Source of the DNA: Puccinia triticina
Lineage: Eukaryota > Basidiomycota > Pucciniomycetes > Pucciniales > Pucciniaceae
NCBI RefSeq assembly: GCF_026914185.1
Contig: NC_070561.1
Coordinates: 8,308,001-8,372,000 of the forward strand
Reading direction: 5' to 3'
DNA length: 64,000 nt
The first letter of the stretch is position 1, and every line of letters begins with the position of its first letter. The position numbers and the translations under genes are program-made. Below the pieces are notes generated by a model. That model made no database searches. It saw nothing but the letters and a program-made list of their open reading frames with translations, and was not told the origin of the DNA. Below, one piece after another: positions 41,475 through 52,176 of this stretch.

Positions 41475-42332
41475 TTACCAGTCCAGAATTGGAAGGTATG
41501 CTGGTTTCCCACTTCTGATTACTGGGGAGTATGATTGGAACCAAAAAGTCTGACCAGCTGAATCCATGATTGAAAGTGCTTCTCCTCTGGCTCCATTGTA
41601 GTTGATGTTAGCTGAGACATCCATCAAGAAAGGCTTTCCAATAATCATGATCTGAACTGGTCCTTTGGCTACCCAGAAATGAACTGTCCTAACTACTTTC
41701 CCAATGGTTACCTCCACATCTTCAGCAATTCCAGGTATATAAGTAAGGTGGCCTCCAATTCCTTTGAGCTTCATAGATTTAGCAGTGAGTACCAATCCAA
41801 GTTTATGTGCAAGAGTTTCAGGAATAATGTTGACCATAGAGCCAGTATCCAAGAGTGCTTGATGTTTCTCTCCTCCAATAGTGATGGTGATGTATCCAAG
41901 GGGGCAGGAGTAGTGAGTAGTGGGTTGCTCCTGTGCTGGTTCTTCTTCATCCTCCATGTCTGTGAAGTTTGCTGATTTGACACCATCCACTGGGACCCTT
42001 CTGTTGGTTATCTTCTTCCTGATACAGTCAGTAACTCCTGGTGATATAGCAAAGATTTCTCCAAAGGCCAACTCCATCTTTCCTGCAGTCAACATCCTAC
42101 TAGCCACTTCCTCTTCAATTCCTGGGTACTCCTTGGCCAAAGTCTTCTCCAAATAGGTTTTCTTAACCGGTTTGTCCTTAGGTGCAGTGGTTGAATCCTT
42201 GTCCTTATCCTGGAATCTGACTTGAGGGGAGCCTTTTGAAGTAGGGGATTTGGAAGCACTAGGAGTGGGGGGCTGTGTCATGTGAAGTAAGTCCTCTGTA
42301 TCCATGTCCAGTGCCCGGAAGAAAGTTTTCAT
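41475..42332 (-). CDS. Gypsy protease region, separated from Gag by a foldback element
   Basis: The frame contains a charged linker (SPTSKGSPQVRFQDKDKDST), then a retropepsin (ALLDTGSMVNIIPETLAHKL, MKLKGIGG, IMIIGKPFLMDVSANINYNG). Its first residues come from the foldback insertion, so the natural sequence starts at MDTEDLLHMTQ. Between its stop at 41475 and Pol the frame changes and a Pro/Leu-rich linker is read in another frame. This may be a programmed shift or decay. Confidence 0.8.
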   Translation of the reverse strand: MKTFFRALDMDTEDLLHMTQPPTPSASKSPTSKGSPQVRFQDKDKDSTTAPKDKPVKKTYLEKTLAKEYPGIEEEVASRMLTAGKMELAFGEIFAISPGVTDCIRKKITNRRVPVDGVKSANFTDMEDEEEPAQEQPTTHYSCPLGYITITIGGEKHQALLDTGSMVNIIPETLAHKLGLVLTAKSMKLKGIGGHLTYIPGIAEDVEVTIGKVVRTVHFWVAKGPVQIMIIGKPFLMDVSANINYNGARGEALSIMDSAGQTFWFQSYSPVIRSGKPAYLPILDW

Positions 42333-42996
42333 TAAATTTCTTTTGACAAGAACACATACAAACCATGCCTGTTAATTTCTGATTTATTAGGAGGATGGAC
42401 AGAAAGGTTCCAAAAGAATGAATATAAGTAATGTTTTTGGAAAAAATAAGTGCATACTAGCTGAAAATATTTTTTTCATTAAATGATAATTTTGGAAAAT
42501 CTTTAATACTATTCCAAAAAAATTGTGAATAAGCAGAATCAATAGACTGACATGTGACGTGAATGATAATAAATGAAAAAAATGAATCCCAAAATCCATC
42601 CTAAATTTTAGTTGGCAGTGAAAACACCTCAGACACTGTTTTTTTGTTACCTGCAGTGCAAATTTGCAATTTTTGAGGTACTTTCCCTGCCCACAAAAAT
42701 TTAGGATGGATTTTGGGATTCATTTTTTTCATTTATTATCATTCACATCACATGTCAGTCTATTGATTCTGCTTATTCACAATTTTTTTGGAATAGTATT
42801 AAAGATTTTCCAAAATTATCATTCAATGAAAAAAAATATTTTCAGCTAGTATGCACTTATTTTTTCCAAAAACATTACTTATATTCATTCTTTTGGAACC
42901 TTTCTGTCCATCCTCCTAATAAATCAGAAATTAGCAGGCATGGTTTGTATGTGTTCTTGTCAAAAGAAATTTAATGAAAACTTTCTTCCGGGCACT
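42310..42996. mobile_element. 687-bp foldback element with about 300-bp inverted arms (TSD GTCC)
   Basis: Begins AGTGCCCGGAAGAAAG and ends as its complement; the arms pair over roughly 300 bp each with a loop of about 60-80 bp near 42600-42680. GTCC is present on both sides (42306-42309, 42997-43000). It splits the Gag and protease coding region. No coding capacity. A related arm starts near 63860 at the window end. Superfamily not assigned. Confidence 0.85.
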
Positions 42997-44175
42997 GTCC
43001 ATTAGGTCCTGTTTTTCCTTTCTGATCCTTTTGTCTGACTTGGCTGATTCCTCTTCATCCTGATCCTTAGAGTTGTTTCTGGTCCTCTTTCCAAGGTCTG
43101 CTTCATAACTGTGGGTTTGGTAATAGGCTGGGTCCTCCTCTAGTTGGCCAAAAGAAGATGTGAGCTTAGTTTTAGAGTACTCTTCCACTGGGGTTCTGAT
43201 TGGTCTGCTTGGAATCCATGGAATAACTGATTTGTCTGGAAGTTTGTAATCTCTTCCATCCTTGATAACAGCACCACTAGACATGTCCTGGGCAAGTTGA
43301 GAGCAGCTGTTGGTTCCATGGGTTTCCTGATGACAATAATAGCATTTAAATGGCCAGGTCCTAGCAGGTTTGTCCATGTGGGGAGGTAGTCCTTTGCCAG
43401 CAGTGAGAGATGCAAGTTGTTTGGTAAGGAGTTCCACTTGTTTGTCCAGAGAAGTAAAAGCAGTGGGAGCAGCTCCCTGAGTAGCAGGTGTGGGTTTGGA
43501 GGTCCTAGGTGAGTTGTCCAAAGTGAATTTCTCTTCTGCCCTCCATTCAGTCCTTCTGTTGACCACTGATCTTGAGTAAACTTCCTGGTGAATGTAGGTA
43601 AGAAGAGTTTCAGTGTCTGGCAAGATATCACCTCCGTCCTTTGAGGCTAGCATTTGATTGTCCTTCATCAAGCTCCTAGTAACCCTTTGATCCAGATCCT
43701 TGTGAAGAGTTTCCAAAAGAAGGTGTCTGAATTCCTCCAGGCTGGTACTGTACCCCATTCTTACCAAGTAGTGAGTGATGGTTTCAAACTTGTTTCTGAA
43801 TGTGTTGAAGGTTTCCAAGGTGCTGATTCCTCCATCCTGGGCAGATTTGTAGACTAGTTTCCTGAGATCCTCCCTGGTATATCTGACCAATGGCTGAGAA
43901 GTTCCAAACCTGGTGAGTAGCTGTTTCTTCAGGGTTTCCCAATCCAAGTTTTCATGGCCTGAGATGTCTTCCACTTCATCCTTAAGGTCCAACCCTTTGA
44001 TAAAAGCAATGATTTGTCCAGCCAGTTCCCTAGAGTTAGCACCATCATCTCTTCCAGCACTTTCATACCTTCTAATGAATTTCTCCACAGGCATGTTGGT
44101 TCCATCAAAGAAGAGCTCTTTGTCCATGGGTTTGATCTTTACTCCTCTGCTGACAGGATCCTGATACCTAGGCAT
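42931..44175 (-). CDS. Gypsy Gag
   Basis: A 414-codon frame whose last 20 residues or so come from the inserted foldback element. The capsid region has FFDGTNMPVEKFIRRYE, WETLKKQLLTRFG and FNTFRNKFETITHYL. The nucleocapsid has one zinc knuckle CYYCHQETHGTNSC (about 278-291), then IPWIPSRPIR and an Arg/Lys-rich tail. Homology to the Pro-rich leader (44625-44317) continues upstream in the same protein but is separated by an in-frame TGA after SSIPRYT near 44314. As it stands Gag is interrupted at both ends. Confidence 0.85.
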   Translation of the reverse strand: MPRYQDPVSRGVKIKPMDKELFFDGTNMPVEKFIRRYESAGRDDGANSRELAGQIIAFIKGLDLKDEVEDISGHENLDWETLKKQLLTRFGTSQPLVRYTREDLRKLVYKSAQDGGISTLETFNTFRNKFETITHYLVRMGYSTSLEEFRHLLLETLHKDLDQRVTRSLMKDNQMLASKDGGDILPDTETLLTYIHQEVYSRSVVNRRTEWRAEEKFTLDNSPRTSKPTPATQGAAPTAFTSLDKQVELLTKQLASLTAGKGLPPHMDKPARTWPFKCYYCHQETHGTNSCSQLAQDMSSGAVIKDGRDYKLPDKSVIPWIPSRPIRTPVEEYSKTKLTSSFGQLEEDPAYYQTHSYEADLGKRTRNNSKDQDEEESAKSDKRIRKEKQDLMDSARKKVFIKFLLTRTHTNHAC

Positions 44176-44316
44176 AGCTGGTTCCTTATTTAAAAAGTGA
44201 GTGTTGGATCTGGTGGAGTGTGTTGAGTCGTCCCTTTGGCGCTGGAACCTGGGAAAGCGGGGTGGTGGTGCATCTAAATCTTCTGAATCTTCTGAAGGCT
44301 GATTGGTATCTCTATA

Positions 44317-44625
44317 TCATGTGTATCTAGGGATACTGGAAGTCTGAGGTCCAGGTGGAGGTCTGTAAGAACTGGAGTTGACTTGTGGAGTAGAAGAACC
44401 CTGGGGATCTGGAGCATTGGAAGAAGCCTGTGGACCTGGAGCATTGGAAGAATCCTGTGGACCTGGACCAGTAGAAGAAGGTTGGTAACCTGGACCAGTG
44501 GGAGGAACCTGAGTCTGACCAGCATTGGAAGTGGCGGAGTCCTGAACTGCAGCATTACTGGAAGGATCCACTGGAGGGTAAAGACTGGGAGCAACTTTGG
44601 TGTTGGGAGATCCTTGGGCAGACAT
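44317..44625 (-). CDS. Gypsy Gag N-terminal Pro/Ser-rich leader, ends at a TGA
   Basis: The 102-codon frame starts MSAQGSPNTKVAPSLYPP and is dominated by GP, SS and NA repeats. It ends at a TGA, after which the same frame continues to Gag. Either read-through, a point mutation or a separate short product. Confidence 0.55.
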   Translation of the reverse strand: MSAQGSPNTKVAPSLYPPVDPSSNAAVQDSATSNAGQTQVPPTGPGYQPSSTGPGPQDSSNAPGPQASSNAPDPQGSSTPQVNSSSYRPPPGPQTSSIPRYT

Positions 44626-44849
44626 GATTGAAGCAGATAAGTTGAATCTAAATCTGAAGGGTGTTGAAGGTTGATAATGAAGATGCTGATAGTGTTACTG
44701 TTGGTTGAAGTTGATTCTAAAAGCAGGGAGTTGATTTATAAAGAAAGGAGTATGAGGAGTGTAGGTGAAGTAGTATGTAGCTGATGGTAAGAGTGTTACT
44801 AGAGCTGAAGATATCTGAAGTATAGAAAGGCCACTGTTGGGACACCACT

Positions 44850-45315
44850 TGTGGAACTACTCAAAGGGGAGAATAGAGCTTGGAAGGGAAATGTATAGCA
44901 ACACTAGTACTAATGTAAGCTATGCAAGGGTGCTGATGAGGCTGCCTTCCTGACTAATGCTGAGGGGATGAGAGTAACACTAAGAAAAAGAAGAAAAGGT
45001 GTGGCTGATTTCTACTTGATCTTAGGAGCTAGTACTATGAGCTGACTACTGACTACTGAGGGTGAGAGTGTTGGAGCAATGGTTGAAGGGGGGGAAAGCA
45101 ATTGGCAATGGTTCAATGGCAATGGGTTGATGAGAATGGGCACTATAATTTCTGTATCTAAAATTATCTATAAATTCTGCATATAGTTCTCTGCATGAGG
45201 TACAAGTGAGGGGGGGAAGACAGTTCTTATAGTAAGGAGGGATGAGCACAGACAGTGGAGGCATTCTGGCTATGGGAATAAAGGAATGTACAAATGGGGA
45301 AGAGTGATGTGAAAA
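44850..45315 (-). repeat. 5' LTR of the Gypsy element, inner part
   Basis: The 466 bases next to the primer-binding site; the remaining 510 bases are at 58095-58604. Together they equal the 976-bp 3' LTR. Confidence 0.92.
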
Positions 45316-45316
45316 T

Positions 45317-47082
45317 CTAAGTATATTAAATCCGCACTTTCGTGGAAATTGAGATCAAGGGTTTCCCCTCTATATCTCTCAAAAAGCCCCACAAAAAAAA
45401 TCACAAATTGAGGTCAAGGGTTTGCCTCTACAACTTTGAATGGTTGAACAAATTTGGCCAACCTGTTGCTACCTAGACATTACAACAGGGGTATTTAGGG
45501 ATACAAATCAGCAGATACTCAGTTGGAAAATTTTAGATTAGCCCCCAAACATGAATGCCTCGGACTGACTCCCCAGCCTGTGAACCACAGGTGAAAAGGA
45601 GCCGGATTTAACCCCCTCGGTCCCGTCACAAGTGTAAGGGGACGGAGGGGGGCTGATGACAGACCGGATCTCCAGCCAGTGCAACTGCAACAGGGGGGGA
45701 AAGGCCGTGCGGATCCACAAATAGGGGAAGGTCACCTTTTAACCCTTCCCCCGGCTGGAAAGACTGAGCCAAAGTTCGAAAAAAAGGAGGGTAAAACTTG
45801 TTGGATGCCCCTGACCAAATCCCCTTCCGGATGATGTTTACTGATCGGTAATCACATGACGGTATCCCCCCCCGTCGAACCATTGTTTCCTCAATTCGAA
45901 TCGAGTCCCTATGTCGATATGTATCTAGGTGTCGCAGCCAGGGGGTAAATTTGTACGTGATTCGCCGAGTGCGATCCACTTGTTGTCGCAGCTCCGCAGT
46001 TGTACTGGCGGTTTACGTGCAATAATGCCTGGATGCTCATTTTTGCATCAACTGTTGGTTTACGCTCAATCCGACATCACTACCGCGGCGCGGCATACGT
46101 TCGCCGGCTTGCGCCGGCGTGACGCTGACCGTTGGGTGAAACGGATTCTCCCATGGACTTCTCTTCCCTCCCGATTGGCCGTCTTGCGACCAACCTTCGA
46201 ACCTTCCCGCCAAAAAAAAACGCTTGAAACCCGCAGGAGTTCATAAACCCGGTTGGTTCCTCCTTTCGATATTGGAAGCTCTCACAACCCAAATGATCCA
46301 TGGGGATAATCCCTGACTCCTCTTTTACGAAAGCAGTAAGTTGAGTTTCCCATTCCGCTCTTCCCCCCAACATGGAAATCAACCTTGGGCTTCCACTTGC
46401 TAATCGGTCCGAAGATTCCTGCTGTTTCGAGCTTAACCACTTGGCGGTCTCTGTAATGTCGACAGGGGAACGGTAAAGGTTCGAGTCGGAACGGTTTTGT
46501 CCTTTGCCACGCAACAGGGTCTACTGAAACAATCCTCCTAACCCTGACGAAATGAATATTTTGGGGAATCTGTTGATTGAGAAGAACGCTATTGTTGTCC
46601 CTGCAAAATCCATCTCCATGTCAGTCCGATGTATTCGCCTAATCCGTGGACGTGGGACCCTACCAGCACAAGGGTCGCGGAGCAGTGCGCCCTATCGTAG
46701 TCAAGTCACTTACTTGGCCGCCGTATTAGGCTTAAATACATCTACATTGTGAGTACCGCAAACCATCGACCTGTATTGAACGGTTTTCAGGGGAAAGTGG
46801 GCTGTAGCGAAGGGCTAAACATGTGTTTCGCAGGCGTTACTGGGAACCAGCTTGGCAACCACGGCTAATATTTTACAACGATTTGCTTGGTGCAGGTCAA
46901 ACGGTAAGATTTGATTTGGGCTACTTGATCAATATAAAACCGGAGTTGAACTGAAAGACATAATTTGGATACCACATCTCGCCACCCCCTCATATTTGAG
47001 ACTTTACTTGATCCGAGTGTGAAATTATCCATCTCATACTTTTAGCAGCGGTCTTATCCTCCCAACCTTCTCAACAAATCAA
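45317..47082. other. Helitron left region, possible gene fragments
   Basis: The first 150 bases hold two variants of a CAAGGGTTTCCCCTCTA block also seen near 10330-10460. Further in, a plus-strand exon-like stretch (46024-46160, ARHTFAGLRRRDADRWVKR) is followed by two exon-like pieces joined by a GT-AG intron (46552-46748 and 46834-46903). The latter read MNILGNLLIEKNAIVVPAKS to RYWEPAWQPRLIFYNDLLG. I could not assign them to a family or to one gene. Confidence 0.35.
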
Positions 47083-48302
47083 ATGGCGACTAACAGAACA
47101 CCTAACCATCCGGTTCACATGACAAACCTCTTTGAACCCCTCGCAGAAGTTTGTCATCCCATCATTTCTTTGTTGATGTTGTATTGTTGCCTTATTCTAA
47201 GCGTCATACTAACCTTCACAAAATAGTCCGTAGCAGAGAATCTCCGGGCGAATCAGTACGGGAATGTTATAACTCAATCGTTCTTCCAATGCTCTGGCGT
47301 CGACGGCAACCTTGAGAGAGATTTTGAGGTGACGTTAGCAACCAACACCGCGCTGAACAACCTTCTTGTTCCAAACATGGTTTACTTCATGAGTGGTAAA
47401 CTTATTGCAACTAACGACGGGAAGACGCCAACGATGACCTATAACCAACACAGCGTTGCAAGAATAACTGAGGTTGGCAATGACGGGTTTGATTTTACAA
47501 ACAAGGCAAACGTCGTTGGTCTTGGGATCGTGACTAGGCGTGAGGAAGTCGTCAGTGGGAATGAAAGTCGGCTCGAAGTTGTCGTCGAACATACAGACTG
47601 GGATTTACAAGTAAGATCCCTCCTTGTCACCGCGCAGGGTTGGCAACGCTAACAATTAGGTTTAGGAGCGTTGTCATAAAATTTTCAAGGTAAAGTATGT
47701 TGTTCCAGGGTCGAAGAACTTCATTAAGACGCACTCCCTTTACGTTGTTGGTCAAGAATTGGAAATCATGGGGATTTTAGTTGATTTCAACATCGAAGAA
47801 AAGATGGCTGTTGTATTGGTAAGCAAAATATGGTAAACTTCGTTGAGTGGCAAAAGATTGATTTCTTGTATTAAAGGTTAATGATTGCAGCATTACAAGT
47901 GGCCATCAAACTGGGCGGGTCGGCTTGAGTTCATCGCCTGGAAAATTGACGCCTCATGGCAGAGGGCGGAACTTGTAATTAGTGAGAGTTTAAGTGATTT
48001 CATGTTAAAAGTTGCTCATGTGAATGTCTAGGTTAAAACTCAACTCGGACGAGATGCTTTCGCCGATTACGCCGACGGTTTCCCCTGCAAAGAGAACTTT
48101 CAGTAAGCCTTTGCCAATGGCAGAAAGCTCTGATCTCAAGGGCAAAGGAAGAGCTATTGAAGAAGTCAAGGAGGACGAGGGTGAAGAATATCAAGAGGAA
48201 CAGGAAGTGGAAGAAGATGAGGAGGTTCAACCAAAGCCAACAAGGGGACGCCCCCGGAAGGACATCCTTAAGGACGCAGCTAAGCGCCTTAAGAAGTTTT
48301 GA
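47083..48302 (+). CDS. Helitron accessory protein 1, OB-fold-like with AT-hook tail
   Basis: Exons 47083-47148, 47227-47610, 47666-47818, 47891-47974 and a last exon from about 48032. The core runs LVPNMVYFMSGKLI..NVVGLGIVTRREE..RLEVVVEHTD, then SLYVVGQELEIMGILVDFN. The same two-part pattern occurs in the proteins at 55242-56124 and 56892-57780. The tail is acidic (EDEGEEYQEEQEVEEDEE) and ends TRGRPRKD, a typical AT-hook core, then a basic KRLKKF. An OB fold and ssDNA binding are inferred from the beta-rich pattern and from RPA-like genes known in other Helitrons. The last splice junction is not in frame by my reading, so that part is uncertain. Confidence 0.6.
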
Positions 48303-48502
48303 ATGATTTCTGTCAAGTGTGGTAAGTTTTAACCTAATATCGGGGGAGGAAGAAATCAACTTTTTTTGGCAACTGATTAAATACAATTTTTGACAAATAG
48401 CTAGGCGCTATGTCATTCTATACATCGAGTCAAATCGAAATTCTATCTCGAATGGTTTATTGCAAGGATAGAAATCTACCCTGAACCTAATTGATCATCC
48501 TT

Positions 48503-48757
48503 CAATGTTACCTATCCCCTAAAAACTTAAGCACGCCATTAAAATGCGCAAAAAACCTCTAATTCTCACCATACTTTTTGAAATTGACTGATTTGTTGGA
48601 TTCTCTCTCGCACAACACATACTACTACAATGTTACCTATCCCCTAAAAACTTAAGCACGCCATTAAAATGCCCGAAAAACCTCTAATTCTCACCATACT
48701 TTTTGAAATTGACTGATTTGTTGGATTCTCTCTCGCACAACACATACTACTACATTT
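48503..48757. repeat. Tandem duplication, two units of about 127 bp
   Basis: The block from CAATGTTACCTATCCCC to CACAACACATACTACTAC is repeated head to tail with a single visible difference (GCGCAAAA versus GCCCGAAA). Non-coding spacer between Helitron genes. Confidence 0.9.
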
Positions 48758-49737
48758 GATAAGCATGATTTTTACAAGGGTCGATAGGTTGATTTGAAAC
48801 TATACTTGTTTTTTTTGTCATGGATAAGACTCAATAATCATAAAAGTTCTGCTAAGAATCGAAAAACGGGAAACATAATTTGAGCACAACTGTTAGGAAG
48901 ATTTTAACGTACGTAACTATTGAGAGCTTGAAATCTTTGAAGTCTCAGAAGGTTTAAACCAAAAATGACCTCAAATAATGCCCGGTTATTAATGATATCG
49001 ACCAAGAAAGGTGAGCAAGGCAAGAAGTGGCATATGAGTCAAATGACGAACGGTCTGGTTTGGTGTCCGAGTTGAAAATTTTTGGTTACTCAGGCTTTCA
49101 ATTGTAAGTTGTTTTCTGGCAAGTTGTGGGCAATGGTGGTAGCCTTTCGCTCCCTAGCGAGAAAGCATTGAGTGAAAAAAAATTCATGCCAGGGCTGTCA
49201 ATATTGATACGATTGAATAAAGCCCTGACGGACTGGCCTGGCCTGGTTGTTGTTCTGCAAGGCAAGTGGCAACGAGGAGACGTGTTTGGTTGTAAAGGGA
49301 CTGGTCATGGTAAACACTCAGATGTTATAAGGATGGTGTGAGACAGCAGTCTACAGTTTATTGATTGCCATTTGACCTCCCCATCAAAATCAAAATCTCC
49401 CCAAGATCCCTTAATTCTTAATTAGACAGGTCACCATCAAATGTCGATTCATTGCTCTGATACCTCTTGCCGAAACCAGTAGTGAAAATCATACATCATT
49501 AATCAAATTTCTCTCTTTTTCAACTTGGAATCGTGACGGCGAAGATCTGAAAACTCAAGTCCTATATTCGAGTGTACGTCGACGCTATTGCTTAAGACGT
49601 GAATGAGTATCACGTCTGATTTACTCAACAACTTGATCATCATAAGTTAACCTTTCCTTGCTTTTCCTCCTATCATCGGAGTTAAGTAATTCCGCGAACG
49701 GGAAAGTCAAAATCACTCAAGTCAAACATACGCAGAA
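48758..49737. other. Helitron spacer upstream of RepHel
   Basis: No gene recognised. A 71-codon frame at 49126 has no family resemblance. The stretch should contain the RepHel promoter, but no clear signal was seen. Confidence 0.4.
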
Positions 49738-52144
49738 ATGGTTGAGTCAAAGGGAAAAGTTGTCGATCACCCCAGCCGCAACTGCGAGAAGAAGATTCTT
49801 GGTTTTGATTTTGTTAAAATTCCTCATAACATTGGTGCCTGCAATCGTGGATGCGCCTCCTGCGGAGCATTGCATTGGCAAGGGGAAGCTGCGCTCGCTG
49901 ATAGACAAAAATCTTCAATCGAATTCACAACCTGTTGTGGTAAGAATAAAGTAAAACTGCCAATCTTTGACGAAGCGGCAAGATCTTATCCTACCGAATT
50001 GAAGAAGTTATTCACTGGATCGACTGCGTGTAAGATCATTGCTTCAGCATTTGTATTCTCAATTACTAATGAACATCGTCTTACAGCGGCGCTCAACTTT
50101 CAAGGCCTAACGCGGATGTACAACAACGCGGTGTCGTTCACGTCTCTCCGAGCTAAGGTAGACTACTCGACGCAAGGCCCATTTGGAGTCAACGTCTTCA
50201 GGATGAGCGGGGGCCTTACTCATCTCATCTCAAGCATCGAACCCATAAAACCGGCGGATCCCGGCTTTGCTCAAATCTTTGTCGTTGGAGACCACGGAAC
50301 GAACGAGGTAGAACTAAGAATAAAGAAAGCTGAAGGAATCGGAATCAATAAAGGAAAGGTAGCCGGTCTCCTTCCTTCAACCGTTTCAACAATAATGAGC
50401 TTTATGTATAAGCATAACCCTTACGCACGACTATTCAAGTCAGCAAAAGATATCCTCGAAGAGCGGAATGCAAAGACGTTGAAATTGAAAGGCATTGCAC
50501 GCCCAGGCTCGGACCCAAAGCGTTACAACAAGCCGACACTAAGCGAGGTTGCCGCTGTTGTTGAAGGCGACGGGGATATCATTGAAGAGAGAGACATTCT
50601 ACTTCATCGGAAAGACGACAAACTAATTTCAATCTCGGACATGCACTCTTCGTACTTCCCACTTCGGTATCCGCTGTTTTTCCCACGGGGGGAGCAAAAA
50701 TGGCACAAGTTGTACCATTGTTCAACGGAAAGAGGTGAGACTTAATCCTGTAAATTTATTGGATTCAGCCACTGATTCCTCCTTCAGTTAAGAACCGTAA
50801 AGTGGGATCATTGGAGTGGTACACGCACCTGCTTTTTGAACGGCGCGGACGATTTTCACCAATTCTTCGCGGAAGGTCGTTGCTGCAGGAACTTGTTGTG
50901 GATATGTATGTTTGTGTGGAGAGACAGCGACTTCAATTTATCAAGGATAATCAAGACAAAATGAAAGCCAGCCAATACAGCCAACTTGTTAGGAGTCTCG
51001 AAAATCAGAGGGCGTATACTGCTCGACGGGTGATCTTACCAGCAACATTCATCGGCAGTCCAAGGGGAATGACCCAACTCTATTATGATTCAATGGCAAT
51101 TTGCAATAAGTACGGACCACCCTCCCTGTTTATCACGATGACGGCAAACCCCAATTGGTTAGCCATTACTGCAATGATTCCAAAAGGCGAGAAGGCTTTT
51201 GATCATCCAACTATTGTTGCGAGGGTTTTTTGCCTGAAAGTTAAAGCACTCATCCATGAAATTGTCAGAATGGGCCGCCTTGGAAAAGTCGTAGCTTATG
51301 TTTATACAATAGAATTTCAAAAGCAAGGTTTGCCGCATGCTCACTTAATGGTCACGCTTGACGAGAAAGACAAACCTACGACTCCCGAAAAAATTGACCT
51401 TTTGGTATCTGCTGAAATCCCGGATGAATCGGAGGAGCCAATACTTCACTCCCTTGTTTCTCACTTCATGCTACACGGGCCATGCAAGGGGCGAGCCTGC
51501 TGGCGAGGAAAAACATGCAACCCAGGCTTCCCGAAGCCGTTTTCGCCAAGGACGGTTACAGTCGATGGAGCCTACCCGATCTACCTGCGGCGCGATAACG
51601 GCCGATTCATTCAAAAACACACAACTCGGTTTGATAATGGGTCTGTCGTACCATTTAACCGATTCCTTACGCTGATGTTTCAGTGTCATATCAATGTGGA
51701 AATTCCGGTAAACAGCACGGCCATCAAGTATTTGTATAAATACATTACAAAAGGGCACGATCGGAGCTACATGGCCCTAGAAGTTGAAGACGAAACTAAA
51801 GCTTATGTGGTCGCGAGGTATATCAGCCCCCCAGAGGGTAAGCTTTCCCTATTTGAATAATGTTTGAACGGTCAAAACTAACAATTGTTGAGCAGCTGCA
51901 TGGAGGTTGTTCAAATTCCCACTGTCAGACCGTTCTCCAGCCGTTACGCGTTTAACAGTTCACGAGGAAGGCGAACAGATTGTTTATTTCAATGAAAATC
52001 AAGGAGCGGAGGGCCAAATTGAGAGCGGTAAAGCATCCCGTACAACGCTAACGGTGTAAGACTCAAAAGTGTTCCTGAGAACCTTTTGCTGAATGGAGAA
52101 GGGGATGATGGAGGTGCAAACTCTGCCCTTCTATACTATCAGAT

Positions 52145-52176
<32 letters not shown>

